Below, one piece after another: positions 48,693 to 59,500 of a DNA stretch of 64,000 nucleotides; position 1 is the stretch's first letter; every line of letters starts with the position of its first letter. The stretch lies in NCBI GenBank assembly GCA_942492935.1, contig OW818654.1, forward strand, positions 1,550,001 to 1,614,000, written 5' to 3'. Origin of the DNA: JANJUO01 sp942492935 (GTDB taxonomy: Bacteria; Bacteroidota; Ignavibacteria; Kapaibacteriales; UBA2268). The position numbers and the translations under genes were made by a program. The notes below the pieces were generated by a model. That model was not told where the DNA came from and made no database searches. It saw only the letters and a program-made list of their open reading frames with translations.

Positions 48693-51362
48693 ATGGAAAA
48701 TTCCACGAAAAATTCAGACAACAAACAAATTGGCAATTTAATTATAAAACTATGGGAATTGATTAAAAATACAGCAGAATCAGTTAACGAGTTGAAGCAT
48801 GAAAATGCTGAATTACTTAACAGAAATTTGTATTTGAATAAAGCTATTGAAAATAAAGATTCCGGTGAAATGGAATTGATTCAAAAGAATCATATACTTG
48901 AAAATTCTGTACAATCTCAAAAAGATGAAATTGCGAATTTAAAAGCTAATATTGATGCAAATAATTCTGAAATTATCAGATTGAAGGGCTTTGAATCTAA
49001 ATATGTAGATTTAACTTCAAATTATCAGCTGCTTGAACAAAAATTTCTTATAATGAAAGAAAAAGCAAGTTTTATTACTACTATTAGCAAAGAATTGACC
49101 GAGGAAAAAGAAAAATCTGCTCAATTAGAAGATAAAATTAAAATTCTCAATGATGAAAATATTGTTCTCTTTAAAGAAAAAGAAAATTTTGAACTTGCCC
49201 AAAAAGAAATTGCCCGAAAAAATCAAAAGTTATTCGAGAAAACTCAAAATATTGAAAGTTTGCATAGTAATTTGGCTGAAGCTGAAAGTACGATTTTGAA
49301 ATTCAAAAACCTTGAAAAGGATTATCAAAACTTATTGATGGAAAAAATTAAAATAGAAACAATATTAAAAGATTTTGAAAATCAAAAAGCACAAGAACGA
49401 CAGACCTTTTACAAGAATCTTGATACATTAAATCAAGAATTGAATTTTATTAAATCCGAAGTAGATATTGCAAATACAATGTTGATGGAGAAAGAAATTC
49501 TTATTTCTGAAAATGACAATATTATTTATAATCTAAAAGCTGATAGTGAAGACAAAGATAGATTGATTGAGTCTATGTTACTCGAAAATGATAATTTAAA
49601 AAATTCATTTCATGAAATAGAAAATTTTCTTAAAGAAAAAAATGATACTATCGAGAATTTAGAAAAATACAAAGAACTTTACGCATTCAATGAAAGTAAG
49701 ACAGAAACTCTTGAGCAAGAAATTGAGAAATACAAAGCAATAGTAATTAATAATGAAAATGAAATTAATGACCTAAAAGCTATTAATGAAAAGATTTCTA
49801 ATGAAATTAACAATTTAAAAGTAAATGAAGAATTGTTGCAAGTTAGAATTTCCGAACTTGAGGAGCATATTTCTGAAGCAAATATTATCATTTCCGATAA
49901 TATAAAGCAAATTGAAGAATTAAAAAATCTAAACAAATCTATTGTTAATTCAAATGATGCAATTATTAACGATTTAAAACTTAATAATGAAAATTTGAAA
50001 AATAATATTAATGAATTTCTGCCAAAAGAAGAATCATTAAATAATAGAATTGTTGAACTCGAAGAGCATATCTCTGATGCGAATATCATCATTTCTGAAA
50101 ATTTGAATAATTTAGAAGTAATGAAAAAATCTTTAGAGGATAAGAATTATAAATTAAATAATTTGAATATGCAAATTGCTGAACTTGACGAATTGAAATC
50201 ACAAATGATTAAGAAAGAAACCGAATTTGCATATAAATATGAGAATTTAAATAAAGAAATTTTTGATTTGAAATTTGAAATTGAAGTTAAAGAAGAAGCT
50301 ATCATTGAATTAAATAAGAAAATTTCAGAATTGGAGTCATTTAGCAATAATTTAATTGAAAAAGAAAGCAATTTATATAACAAATATCAATTAGTACTTT
50401 CAGAAAAGGATATTCTCGGAAAAAATATTGATTCGTTAATTGAAAAGTCAAATATTACTCAAGCTGCTTATGAAGAAGCTAAAACTTTAAATGATACATT
50501 GCAACATCAAAATAAAAAACTTGCTGAAAATGCTAATACTTTAATTAATAAAATTGACGATTTAGAATTTGATAAAATAAAAACTGTAGAAAATGCAAAT
50601 AGCTTATTGAGGGAAATTGAAGAAATTTCAGAAGAGAAAAAAGACTTGTTCCTTCAGTTAGAAACATTAAAAAAGGAAAGAGAAGATGAATTAGTAATTA
50701 ATAATTTGTATCAGGAAAAAATTGCTTCATTACATTCCACGATGGAAAATTTAAATGATGAAATTCAACAATTAGAATTATCAAAAGAAGAATATAGCAA
50801 AAAAATTATAGATTTGGAATCAAATCAAATACATTTTGAAAATTATAAAAATGAAATTGAAATGCTAAAGGAACAAGTTGAAAATGCCACAGAAGATGCA
50901 AATAAATTACAAGTTAAAATAGATGAATTAAAATCTATAATTTCAAATTTATCTCAAAAAAATATTTCCTTAGAAGCACAAATAATTGATTTGAAAGAAA
51001 AAATTAAGAGTTCTAAAAATAATGAAACAAATTTGCAATTATTCGAATCAACTACAAATAAAAATGAAGAATTAGAAAATCAATTGGCGATAAAAGAAAA
51101 ACAAATACAAAATTATGAGAGCGAAATTGGCAGATTGACAAATGATTTAAAATTAAATCAATTAAATTCTGATAAATTCAGAGAAAGAGCAGATGACCTT
51201 GAAGAGTTATTGAAAACTCGTTACGAACAAATTAAAATTTTAGAATCACAACTAAATAATGAAATTGAAAAGCACCAATCTTTTAATAAATTAAAAAAGG
51301 AATATATTCAAAAAATTGATTCTTACATTGATAAAATTGATATTGAAATAAGTAAAAAATAA
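48693..51362 (+). CDS. Long coiled-coil protein, 889 aa
   Basis: ATG at 48,693. Nearly the whole chain is heptad-patterned coiled coil, Glu/Lys/Asn/Leu/Ile-rich, with few prolines or aromatics; no ATPase head, signal peptide or membrane segment. Internal repetition is visible: SELEEHISEANIIIS and VELEEHISDANIIIS (about 388 and 450). It could be a cytoskeletal or scaffold filament. SMC/RecN-like proteins are ruled out by the missing Walker A. The gene is followed by a YitT gene 101 bases on. Confidence 0.7.
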   Translation: MENSTKNSDNKQIGNLIIKLWELIKNTAESVNELKHENAELLNRNLYLNKAIENKDSGEMELIQKNHILENSVQSQKDEIANLKANIDANNSEIIRLKGFESKYVDLTSNYQLLEQKFLIMKEKASFITTISKELTEEKEKSAQLEDKIKILNDENIVLFKEKENFELAQKEIARKNQKLFEKTQNIESLHSNLAEAESTILKFKNLEKDYQNLLMEKIKIETILKDFENQKAQERQTFYKNLDTLNQELNFIKSEVDIANTMLMEKEILISENDNIIYNLKADSEDKDRLIESMLLENDNLKNSFHEIENFLKEKNDTIENLEKYKELYAFNESKTETLEQEIEKYKAIVINNENEINDLKAINEKISNEINNLKVNEELLQVRISELEEHISEANIIISDNIKQIEELKNLNKSIVNSNDAIINDLKLNNENLKNNINEFLPKEESLNNRIVELEEHISDANIIISENLNNLEVMKKSLEDKNYKLNNLNMQIAELDELKSQMIKKETEFAYKYENLNKEIFDLKFEIEVKEEAIIELNKKISELESFSNNLIEKESNLYNKYQLVLSEKDILGKNIDSLIEKSNITQAAYEEAKTLNDTLQHQNKKLAENANTLINKIDDLEFDKIKTVENANSLLREIEEISEEKKDLFLQLETLKKEREDELVINNLYQEKIASLHSTMENLNDEIQQLELSKEEYSKKIIDLESNQIHFENYKNEIEMLKEQVENATEDANKLQVKIDELKSIISNLSQKNISLEAQIIDLKEKIKSSKNNETNLQLFESTTNKNEELENQLAIKEKQIQNYESEIGRLTNDLKLNQLNSDKFRERADDLEELLKTRYEQIKILESQLNNEIEKHQSFNKLKKEYIQKIDSYIDKIDIEISKK

Positions 51363-51463
51363 GTCAGTAATTCATAATTTTTTTAATCAAATAAAGTTAC
51401 CTAATTTTGTATCTTTTTTTATTGCAATTTTGCAATAATATATTTGTTAAAATTAGGTGAAAA

Positions 51464-52399
51464 ATGACATCTCAATTGTTAAAAAAAAATGTAATTGTGG
51501 ATTATTTCTTTATAGCTCTCGGTTGTATATTGATGGCTATAAGTATTGGTGTTTTGCTTATTGATGCAAAGGTTGTTCCAGGTGGAGCAAGTGGTTTATC
51601 AATGGCACTACATTATCTTTCAAGTGGAACATTGCCTGTAGGTATGTTGATTTGGGCAATTAATGTACCGCTTTTTTTGTGGGGTTTAAAGGAATTAGGC
51701 AAACAATTTGCATTCAGAACATTTGTAGCATTTACAATGCTATCTGTATTTATTGATTTATTTCGTGGTGATATACCTGGTCTTGGATTTATCAGATTAC
51801 AAGATTTAAGTGCAGTAAAAGATTTGTTTCAGCACGATTTTCTTTTTCTAATTCTTATTAGTTCTGTAATGCTTGGTGTTGGCTTGGGTTTGATCTTCAA
51901 ATTTCAAGGAACTACAGCCGGTTCTGATATTGTAGCTTCAATTATGCAAAAAAGATGGGGTTTCAAACCTGGAAATGCAATTATGATAATTGATTTCTTT
52001 GTAATTGCGATTGCTGGAATAATAATCGAAGTGAAAGATTTATCTCCCGATAAACCCGCACTTTCTCTGACAATGTATGCACTATTTCTATTGTTCATCT
52101 CAAGTAAATTAATTGATGTTGTTATTGATGGTTTTGACTATGCAAGGGCTGTATATATTATTTCGGATAAATACCACGAAATTGGTGATGCAATTATGAA
52201 TGATTTGAGTAGAGGTGCAACAGCTATCAAAACAAGAGGTATTTATAGAAATATTGAGAGAGAAATGATTTATACAGTTGTTACAATCAAAGAGCTGCCA
52301 AAAGTAGTTGAAGTAATAAAGAATGTTGACCCGAGTGCCTTTGTAATAATAAACAATGTTCACGAAGTACTTGGAGAAGGATTCAGAAGAAGAATATAA
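51464..52399 (+). CDS. YitT-family membrane protein, 311 aa
   Basis: Five or six membrane spans in residues 10-215 (FIALGCILMAISIGVLLIDAKVVPGGASGLSMALHYL; LFLILISSVMLGVGLGLIFKFQGTTAGSDIVASIM). The GG..G.a and GTTAGSD motifs are those of DUF161. Residues about 225-305 form the cytosolic DUF2179 domain (RGATAIKTRGIYRNIEREMIYTVVTIKELPKVVEVIKNVDPSAFVIINNVHEVLGEGF). Family members are proposed transporters, with some evidence for cation or metabolite export. Length fits. Confidence 0.88.
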   Translation: MTSQLLKKNVIVDYFFIALGCILMAISIGVLLIDAKVVPGGASGLSMALHYLSSGTLPVGMLIWAINVPLFLWGLKELGKQFAFRTFVAFTMLSVFIDLFRGDIPGLGFIRLQDLSAVKDLFQHDFLFLILISSVMLGVGLGLIFKFQGTTAGSDIVASIMQKRWGFKPGNAIMIIDFFVIAIAGIIIEVKDLSPDKPALSLTMYALFLLFISSKLIDVVIDGFDYARAVYIISDKYHEIGDAIMNDLSRGATAIKTRGIYRNIEREMIYTVVTIKELPKVVEVIKNVDPSAFVIINNVHEVLGEGFRRRI

Positions 52400-52434
52400 T
52401 TGATAAAAGACTTCAAGCATTGGTAAGCATTTTA

Positions 52435-52474
52435 GGATTAAAGATGTGTCACATCTGTTATATGTGCCACATCT
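52435..52474. repeat. Imperfect palindrome, GATGTG/CACATC
   Basis: GATGTGTCACAT, seven bases, then ATGTGCCACATC. It shares its outer half with the palindromes at 41,969 and 52,511. It lies downstream of the YitT gene and may terminate it. Confidence 0.6.
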
Positions 52475-52510
52475 AAAGAAAATAAGCATTTGGAAGGATA
52501 AAATATTATA

Positions 52511-52541
52511 GATGTCCTACATTTTGAAAATGTAGGACATC
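52511..52541. repeat. 31-bp perfect palindrome (ATTTTGAAAAT centre)
   Basis: Left arm GATGTCCTACATTTT, centre G, right arm the exact complement. Compared with 41,969-41,999 three positions in each arm differ in a paired way. Lies between convergent genes. Confidence 0.8.
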
Positions 52542-52588
52542 TTAGTACATTCTGATTGTATTTTGATTAACAACAATACTTGATTTTT

Positions 52589-52981
52589 TTACACTTTTTC
52601 AATTTCTGCTGATTTCATTTTTTTCTCAATTTTGGCAGCGATTAGATAATAAGATATTAAACCTAAACCTCCAAATAGCAGAATCATTGATATAATTGCT
52701 CCAACTTGATGCCCTTCCCACATAAAATATCCGGACAAAAATAATCCAACCATCAATCCTAATCCTGCTCCAGCAAATAGTAATCCCCACTTTAAAGCAC
52801 TATTTTTATATGTGTTTTTATCTTCTTTAGGGATAAGCTGATTGATGTCATAACCACGTTCAATCATTGCCATTCTTTCTTTGTTTCTGGCAGTTATCCA
52901 AATATATGGAATTGCGAAAATTGTACCAAAAGTTGTAATCATCGCTACAATCGGTACTAAAATATCTTCTAAGCCTCTCAT
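52589..52981 (-). CDS. DUF6249-type membrane protein, 130 aa
   Basis: I chose ATG at 52,979-52,981 over the TTG two codons upstream. An N-terminal membrane helix (LVPIVAMITTFGTIFAIPYIWI) is followed by the conserved ARNKERMAMIERGYD segment of this family. Two more helices (WGLLFAGAGLGLMVGLFLSGYFM; ISMILLFGGLGLISYYLI) and a charged tail follow. Function unknown; in relatives it is often beside sigma-factor/anti-sigma genes, but none is here. Confidence 0.8.
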   Translation of the reverse strand: MRGLEDILVPIVAMITTFGTIFAIPYIWITARNKERMAMIERGYDINQLIPKEDKNTYKNSALKWGLLFAGAGLGLMVGLFLSGYFMWEGHQVGAIISMILLFGGLGLISYYLIAAKIEKKMKSAEIEKV

Positions 52982-53150
52982 AATCAATCTCTAAATAAAT
53001 TTTAAAATAACAATTCATACATTTTGACGCAATGAAATGTATTTCGGTTTCAAAATATTTTAAATTTTTTTTGAATTTAATTGTTTTGATTATTAGATTA
53101 ACTTTTAATAATTTTATAATTGTTTAATTATCAAATTTGAGAAAACATAA

Positions 53151-54704
53151 ATGAATAATCCTAATCTGCATAAAATTAAAAAAGCTTTGATTTCGGTATC
53201 AGATAAAACACATCTTGTACCATTTTGCAAAGAATTAGTAAATCTTGGTATTGAAATTTATTCAACTGGAGGAACAAAATCGACACTTCAATCGGAAAAT
53301 ATTCCAGTTAAATCTGTTAGTGAATTAACTAATTTTCCCGAAATTCTTGGTGGTAGAGTTAAAACATTACATCCAAATATTCATTCTGGATTGTTGGCAG
53401 ATTTGGGTAATGAAGACCATCTTAAGCAAATGGAAGTACATAATCTTAGTTCAATTGATTTACTTGTTGTAAATTTGTACCCATTTGAGCAAACACTTGC
53501 AAAAGAAAATGCAACTCATCAGGATTTAATTGAAAATATTGATATTGGTGGTCCTGCAATGCTAAGAGCATCAGCAAAAAATTATAAATGGACTGCAACA
53601 ATTGTTAATCCAAATAAATATGATGAAATTATAAGTATAATGAAAGAAAATGATTGCACTATTCCAATTGAAAAAAGAGCTGAATTAGCTGGTGAAGTTT
53701 TTGCATTGACCGCATATTATGATTCATTGATTTCAAATTATTTTGCAAAATATAATAATACGAAAGAAATTTCTAAAATAAATATTGCTCTTAAAAAAGA
53801 AGCAGACCTTCGATATGGTGAAAATCCACATCAAAATGCTGCATTATATGGTAATTTTGGTAAAATTTTCCATAAAATACACGGAAAAGAGTTATCTTTT
53901 AATAACATTATTGATATTAATTCCTCAGCTCAATTAATTGCTGAATTTAATGAACCTTGTTGCACAATTGTAAAACATACAAATCCATGCGGAGTTGGAT
54001 TAGCTGACAATTTATCAGAAGCATACAATAAAGCATTTTCAACTGATAATGTTTCACCATTTGGTGGAATCATCACATTTAATAGAACTGTTGATATTGA
54101 TACTGCTAAAACTATCCACTCAATTTTCACGGAAGTTATTATTGCACCAAGTTTTTCTGATGAAGCAATAGAATTATTAACTAAAAAGAAAGACAGAAGA
54201 TTAATTGTATTCAATCAAGATAATATAAATAAATATAATGTACTTGATGTAAGGTCAGTTGTAGGTGGATTATTGACACAATCAGCAAATACTTTACTCG
54301 TAGATGAATCTGCACTAAAAGTTGTTACAAACAGACAGCCAACACCTTATGAATACAGAGCATTAATGTTTGGTTGGAAAATTTGCAAACACGTAAAATC
54401 AAATGCAATTGTTTATACAAGTGATGATAGAACTCTTGGAATAGGAGCAGGTCAAATGTCAAGAGTTGATTCTTCACGCATTGCAGTTGAAAAGGCAAAA
54501 CTTATGGAAATAGATTTAACTGGTTCAGTTGTGGCTTCCGATGCCTTTTTCCCATTTGCAGACGGCTTACTTCAAGCAGTTGAAGCTGGAGCTACAGCAA
54601 TAATTCAACCAGGTGGTTCAGTTAGAGATGAAGAAGTAATTAATGCAGCAAACGAAAATAATATTGCAATGATATTCACTGGAATGAGACATTTCAAACA
54701 TTAA
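53151..54704 (+). CDS. purH: Bifunctional AICAR formyltransferase/IMP cyclohydrolase PurH, 517 aa
   Basis: Last two steps of IMP synthesis. Residues 8-150 form the cyclohydrolase (KKALISVSDKTHL; STGGTKSTL; FPEILGGRVKTLHPNIHSGLL; NLYPFE; ENIDIGGPAMLRASAKN). The rest is the formyltransferase with its active-site KHTNPCGVGLA motif (DNA about 53,970-54,005), SPFGGIITFN, GAGQMSRVDS and the end DAFFPFADGL...AIIQPGGSVRDEE. Length is standard. It stands alone with a terminator at 54,748. Confidence 0.97.
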   Translation: MNNPNLHKIKKALISVSDKTHLVPFCKELVNLGIEIYSTGGTKSTLQSENIPVKSVSELTNFPEILGGRVKTLHPNIHSGLLADLGNEDHLKQMEVHNLSSIDLLVVNLYPFEQTLAKENATHQDLIENIDIGGPAMLRASAKNYKWTATIVNPNKYDEIISIMKENDCTIPIEKRAELAGEVFALTAYYDSLISNYFAKYNNTKEISKINIALKKEADLRYGENPHQNAALYGNFGKIFHKIHGKELSFNNIIDINSSAQLIAEFNEPCCTIVKHTNPCGVGLADNLSEAYNKAFSTDNVSPFGGIITFNRTVDIDTAKTIHSIFTEVIIAPSFSDEAIELLTKKKDRRLIVFNQDNINKYNVLDVRSVVGGLLTQSANTLLVDESALKVVTNRQPTPYEYRALMFGWKICKHVKSNAIVYTSDDRTLGIGAGQMSRVDSSRIAVEKAKLMEIDLTGSVVASDAFFPFADGLLQAVEAGATAIIQPGGSVRDEEVINAANENNIAMIFTGMRHFKH

Positions 54705-54747
54705 TTGCAAAAAAAAATTTGAAAGCAAAACAGCAATATATTTTAAA

Positions 54748-54785
54748 AAAGGCAGTAATTGGATTTTTATCTGATTACTGCCTTT
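54748..54785. terminator. Bidirectional terminator between purH and DinB gene
   Basis: AAAGGCAGTAAT pairs exactly with ATTACTGCCTTT around a 14-base loop, with A-run before and T-rich DNA after the stem. It serves both convergent genes. Confidence 0.85.
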
Positions 54786-54809
54786 ATGATTTTTTCTTTT
54801 AATAATTGT

Positions 54810-55310
54810 TTATGGCATAGGAGGCATATTATATGCAGCCCATTCTTCTTTTGCAGGTCCATAAACTCCGGATATTTTCAAACCAGCTTGACGCATCAAA
54901 ACCGTCAATTGACCTCTATGATGAATTTCGTGATTCAATAATACTCGAAGCGTAAAACCACGTGTCCATTTTTCGCCATAAATTTCAATAACTTCATTCA
55001 ACGTTTCATCGTTCCATTCTGTAGTAATTTTTTCAATCAATTCAGTGGAAACTTTGCGATAAGTATCTGCTATTTCTTTTGCAGAAGTAGGTGCTGGAGC
55101 ATTTTCATCAGGTGATTTCAGTGATAATCCTGTTTTACTCATCATTTCACCTAAAGTCAAAACTATATGCCAGCTTAGAAAACCAAGGTCTCTACCTTCA
55201 GCCCATACTTTCTGTGATAAAGATTCATCGGTAAGTAAATCAAGTAATTTTTGAGTTCCAGTGCTTTCATTTTTGAAAACAGCAACAAATTGCTCAACTG
55301 TAGTAAACAT
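54810..55310 (-). CDS. DinB-family protein, 166 aa
   Basis: Four-helix-bundle protein with the three metal-binding histidines of the DinB/YfiT fold: His48 (FLSWHIVLTLGE), His127 and His131 (LLNHEIHHRGQLTVLMR). The fold binds a divalent metal; functions include bacillithiol- or mycothiol-linked transfer and unknown roles in stress. The C-terminus (GVYGPAKEEWAAYNMPPMP) matches the family's end. Nine bases upstream lies clpP on the same strand, so the two may be co-transcribed. Confidence 0.88.
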   Translation of the reverse strand: MFTTVEQFVAVFKNESTGTQKLLDLLTDESLSQKVWAEGRDLGFLSWHIVLTLGEMMSKTGLSLKSPDENAPAPTSAKEIADTYRKVSTELIEKITTEWNDETLNEVIEIYGEKWTRGFTLRVLLNHEIHHRGQLTVLMRQAGLKISGVYGPAKEEWAAYNMPPMP

Positions 55311-55318
55311 AAATTCTC

Positions 55319-55936
55319 CTATTGATTATCAGTTTTTGGTTGAATATCAAAAGAATGTTCAAGTATTTTATCAATAATTCCATATTCAAGTGCTTCTTCG
55401 GCTGTCATATATTTATCGCGGTCTGCATCAATTTTTATTTGTTCGTAATTTTTGCCTGTATGTTTTGCAATGATATGATAAAGAGTATCTCTCATTCTTA
55501 AAATCTCTTTTGTGTAAATTTCAATATCAGAAGATTGTCCTTGAGTACCACCTGATGGCTGATGCATTAAAATTCTTGAATGAGGTAATGAAATTCTTTT
55601 TCCTTTTGTACCTGCACAAAGTAAAACTTGCGCCATAGATGCACCAAGTCCCATACAAATAGTAGATATTTCAGGTTTGATAAATTGCATCGTATCATAA
55701 ATTGCCAAACCTGCAGTTACACTACCACCAGGGGAATTAATGTATATACTTATTTCCTTGTTTGGGTCTTCACTTTGAAGAAATAATAATTGTGCAATAA
55801 CTAAATTTGCCATATAATCATCAATAGAGGTACCTATAAAAATGATTCTTTCTTTGAGTAATCTTGAATAAATATCGTAAGAACGTTCACCACGTGATGT
55901 TTGTTCAACAACCATAGGTATTAATTGGTTATTCAA
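55319..55936 (-). CDS. clpP: ATP-dependent Clp protease proteolytic subunit, 205 aa
   Basis: Catalytic Ser100 (MGLGASMAQVLL), His125 (ILMHQPSGG) and Asp174 (ADRDKYMTAEEA) are all present at the offsets known from E. coli ClpP. GGSVTAGLAIYDTM and YINSPGG are the family signatures. It forms a tetradecamer and works with ClpX or ClpA/C. Neither partner lies in this window. An N-terminal propeptide of a dozen residues is possible. Length is normal. Confidence 0.97.
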   Translation of the reverse strand: MNNQLIPMVVEQTSRGERSYDIYSRLLKERIIFIGTSIDDYMANLVIAQLLFLQSEDPNKEISIYINSPGGSVTAGLAIYDTMQFIKPEISTICMGLGASMAQVLLCAGTKGKRISLPHSRILMHQPSGGTQGQSSDIEIYTKEILRMRDTLYHIIAKHTGKNYEQIKIDADRDKYMTAEEALEYGIIDKILEHSFDIQPKTDNQ

Positions 55937-56001
55937 ATTTATATTCCTTATTGTAAATTAAAAAAGAATATTAACGAAATTGTTCAAAATAAATTTGGTT
56001 T

Positions 56002-56367
56002 TCAATTTTCATTTAATTCTTTAGGATTTGGTCCGTATTCATTTGTAAATGCTTGACCTTCTGTAACCATGAATACTAAGAGCCATATTGCACCCACTAA
56101 TGGAATAAAACCAACAAATAACCAAGTACCTTTTTTCCCAATATCGTGCAATCTTCTTACACATAATGCTATATAAGGTACAAGCAAAAAAATGAAATAG
56201 ATTAAAGTTAAATATCCCAATCCAAATCTAAACCCCAAGAGTGAATCAATTCCACTAATTACCGCAGCAATAATTAAATTATACAAATAGAACATCCAAA
56301 ATTCCTTTCTTCTGGCACGCCCTTTAAAATTTGTATAATTTTGTATAACTTTTATATACCAATCCAT
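56002..56367 (-). CDS. DUF805 membrane protein, 121 aa
   Basis: The family signature is intact: FKGRARRKEFWMFYLY (14-29) at the start, then spans (IIAAVISGIDSLLGF; LIYFIFLLVPYIALCVRRLHDIGKKGTWLF, with the VRRLHD.G..G motif), and the end TEGQAFTNEYGPNPKE. About four membrane helices. Function of the family is unknown. It stands alone between clpP and the large secreted protein. Confidence 0.9.
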   Translation of the reverse strand: MDWYIKVIQNYTNFKGRARRKEFWMFYLYNLIIAAVISGIDSLLGFRFGLGYLTLIYFIFLLVPYIALCVRRLHDIGKKGTWLFVGFIPLVGAIWLLVFMVTEGQAFTNEYGPNPKELNEN

Positions 56368-56507
56368 TTCAGCTCCATCAAATTAATAAATACAAAATTA
56401 TGAAATATGTATTTAATTTTAAAATAACAAAATAATATAATGAAATGATTATAATTTTCATTAATTTAGAATGTGAAGTTAGTAATTTATTTTTTTGGAG
56501 TAAAATT

Positions 56508-59500
56508 ATGCAATTCAGCAAATTACTCTTGGTTATAATAGCATTAATGTTATTCTTTGAAGCTAAATCTCAAAGTTGGTTAAATAGAGATTCTCTCGGC
56601 GATAATATAAATTTTTACTCAATACAAAAGAAATTTAATGACTATTGGGGACCAAAAAATATTGGTCATCGCACTCCAAAAAATCAAATGGGTGGTTGGA
56701 AAGCATTTAAAAGATGGGAATGGTTTTGGGAGCAACGTGTGGCACCAAGCGGAGTTTTCCCCTCTTCTGACCATTTAATTAAAGAATCTCGTAAATGGAA
56801 AGCTCAAAACAAAAAAAATTCGGAAGAACTTCAAACTGCAAATTCATGGACAAATCTTGGTCCATTTACAAGTTCTGGGGGCTATAGTGGACTTGGTAGA
56901 ATAAATTGGATAGAGGAAGACCCGAGTTATAATGGTACTTCAAACAGAACAATTTGGATTGGTTCGCCAAGTGGTGGTTTGTGGAAAACTACTGATGACG
57001 GTGCAAGTTGGACATCGAAATTATCTGGTTTTGGAAGTATGGGTGTATCTTGTATTGTAATTAATCCAAGTAATTCTAATATAATGTATATTGCTACTGG
57101 TGATGGTGATGCATTTGATACTTATAGTATTGGCGTACTTAAATCTACTGATGGTGGTGAAAGTTGGAACACTACTGATTTAAATTGGAGTACTTCAAAT
57201 ACCAGAACTATTAGAAAAATTGTTATGAATGCAAATAATACATCTATACTTTTTGCAGCCACTACTAATGGTATTTACAAAACTACTGATGCAGGTACAA
57301 TTTGGACACAAGTTAAAACTGGCTCAACTATAGATATTGAATATAGACCAAATGGAAACGATACTTTGTATGCTTCGAGTTTTTCGCAGGTATTTAGAAC
57401 AACAAATGCAGGAACAAATTGGACCACCTTGAGTGGTTTGCCAACTTCTTCAATTAACAGAATTGAGTTAGCTGTTTCACCGAACAATACAAATATTGTA
57501 TATGCACTATTTGGTTATTCAGGTAGCAATAATGATGCAGGTTTTCATAGTATTTATCAATCAACAAATGGCGGAACTAATTGGACAGCAAAAGCAGTTT
57601 GGGGACAAGCAAACGTTCCAAATCTACTTGGATGGGATAGTGATGGCGGAGATACGGGTGGGCAAGCATGGTATGATTTAGCTATGGCGGTTTCACCAAC
57701 AGATGCAAATTTAGTTTTTGTTGGTGGAGTAAATTGCTGGAAATCAACTAATGGTGGTGCGAATTGGAGTATTTCTTCTCATTGGTGGGGCGATGGTGTT
57801 CCAGCTGTTCATGCAGACCACCATTTTCTTGGGTATGCAAAAACTACATCAAGATTATATAATGGCAATGATGGAGGGATTTACAGAACTTCAAATTCAG
57901 GAACAAATTGGAGTTGGCTTGGAAGTGGATTACCAATAACACAACTATATCGTATTGGAGCATCTAAAACAAATTCTGCAAGAATAATTGCTGGTTCGCA
58001 GGATAATGGAACAAAATTATTAAAAAGTGGAACTTGGACAGATGCAATAGGTGGTGATGGAATGGAGTGTATTATAGACCATACAAACGCAGATATTATG
58101 TACGGTTCACTTTATTATGGAGATATTAATAAGTCAACAAACGCGGGAAGTAGTTTCTCAGCAATTTCCACTCCAAGTGGCGAATCTGGTGCATGGGTTA
58201 CTCCTTATGTTATGCACCCTACTACTTCAACCACTTTGTATTTAGGATATTTAAATGTATGGAAATCTACAAATAGTGGCTCAAATTGGACAAAAATTTC
58301 TACTTGGGGTACATCGGAATTAAGTGTGCTTCATGTTGCACCCTCTGATGCAAATTATATTTATGCAGGTACTGGTTCATCACTAAGATACACTTCAAAT
58401 GGAGGAACAAATTGGACAGCAATATCATTACCAGCATCAACCGAATTAACTTATTTGGCTATAAATGATGCTTATCCTACAAGATTATATGCCGTTTTTT
58501 CGGGCTACACATCAGGGAACAAAGTATATTATTCAACAAATGCTGGTGCAAATTGGACTAATTTATCAAATAACTTACCAAATGTACCTGTGAATACAGT
58601 AGTTCATATTTCTAATATGAATAATCGAATTTTTGTTGGTACAGATATTGGTGTTTTTTGGAGAGATGATACACAAACCTCTTGGCAAGATTTCAATACT
58701 AATCTTCCAGATGTTAAAGTTACAGAACTCGAATACCATTATAGTACAAATAAATTAAGAGCCGCTACTTATGGCAGAGGTCTATGGGAAGTTGAAGTAA
58801 GTACAAACAGTGACCAATTACTTGCACCTATTTTAAAATCTCCATCTAATAATTCTACAAATTTTGTATTTAATGAAAGTTTAATTTGGTATAAATCAAC
58901 GAATGCCACTTCTTATGGACTACAAATTTCTACAAATTCTAATATGAGTAATCCTATTTACAGCAAAACTGGACTAACTGATACCACTTTTGTAATTAAA
59001 GATACTTTGTTGAATTATTACACTACTTATTATTGGCGAACAAATGCAAAGAAAGATGAAACAACATCTGATTGGAGTACAATTTGGAATTTTCAAACTG
59101 AAGTATATGCAACTACACCAACTCAAGTTGAACCTACCAATAATAGTACAGGAATTACACATAACACTTTAATCAAATGGAATAAAGTAAATAATTCCCA
59201 AACTTATGGTCTGCAAGTATCTGTAAATTCAAATATGAGTAATCCAATTATTAATGCTACTGGATTGAGCGATACTACTTATACTATTTCTGATACAATT
59301 TTTATTTATTCAACTACATATTATTGGAGAGTAAATTCTAAAAGAAATGATGTAACAAGTAACTGGTCAGGTATCTGGAATTTTAGAATGACATCAAATC
59401 TTACAGCACCAACTTTGACTTTCCCATCAAATAATGCTACAAGTATTACACTAACTGATTCATTGAAATGGAATACTGTGTCAGGGGCTAATAAGTATCA

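Noticed and set aside
48693..51362. An SMC or RecN ATPase.
   Set aside because: No Walker A or signature motif occurs at either end; the chain is coiled coil throughout.
57275..57939. Short frames on both strands in the giant secreted gene.
   Set aside because: The plus-strand frame starting at 56,508 is open through the whole region and encodes recognisable BNR-type repeats; the others are shadows.
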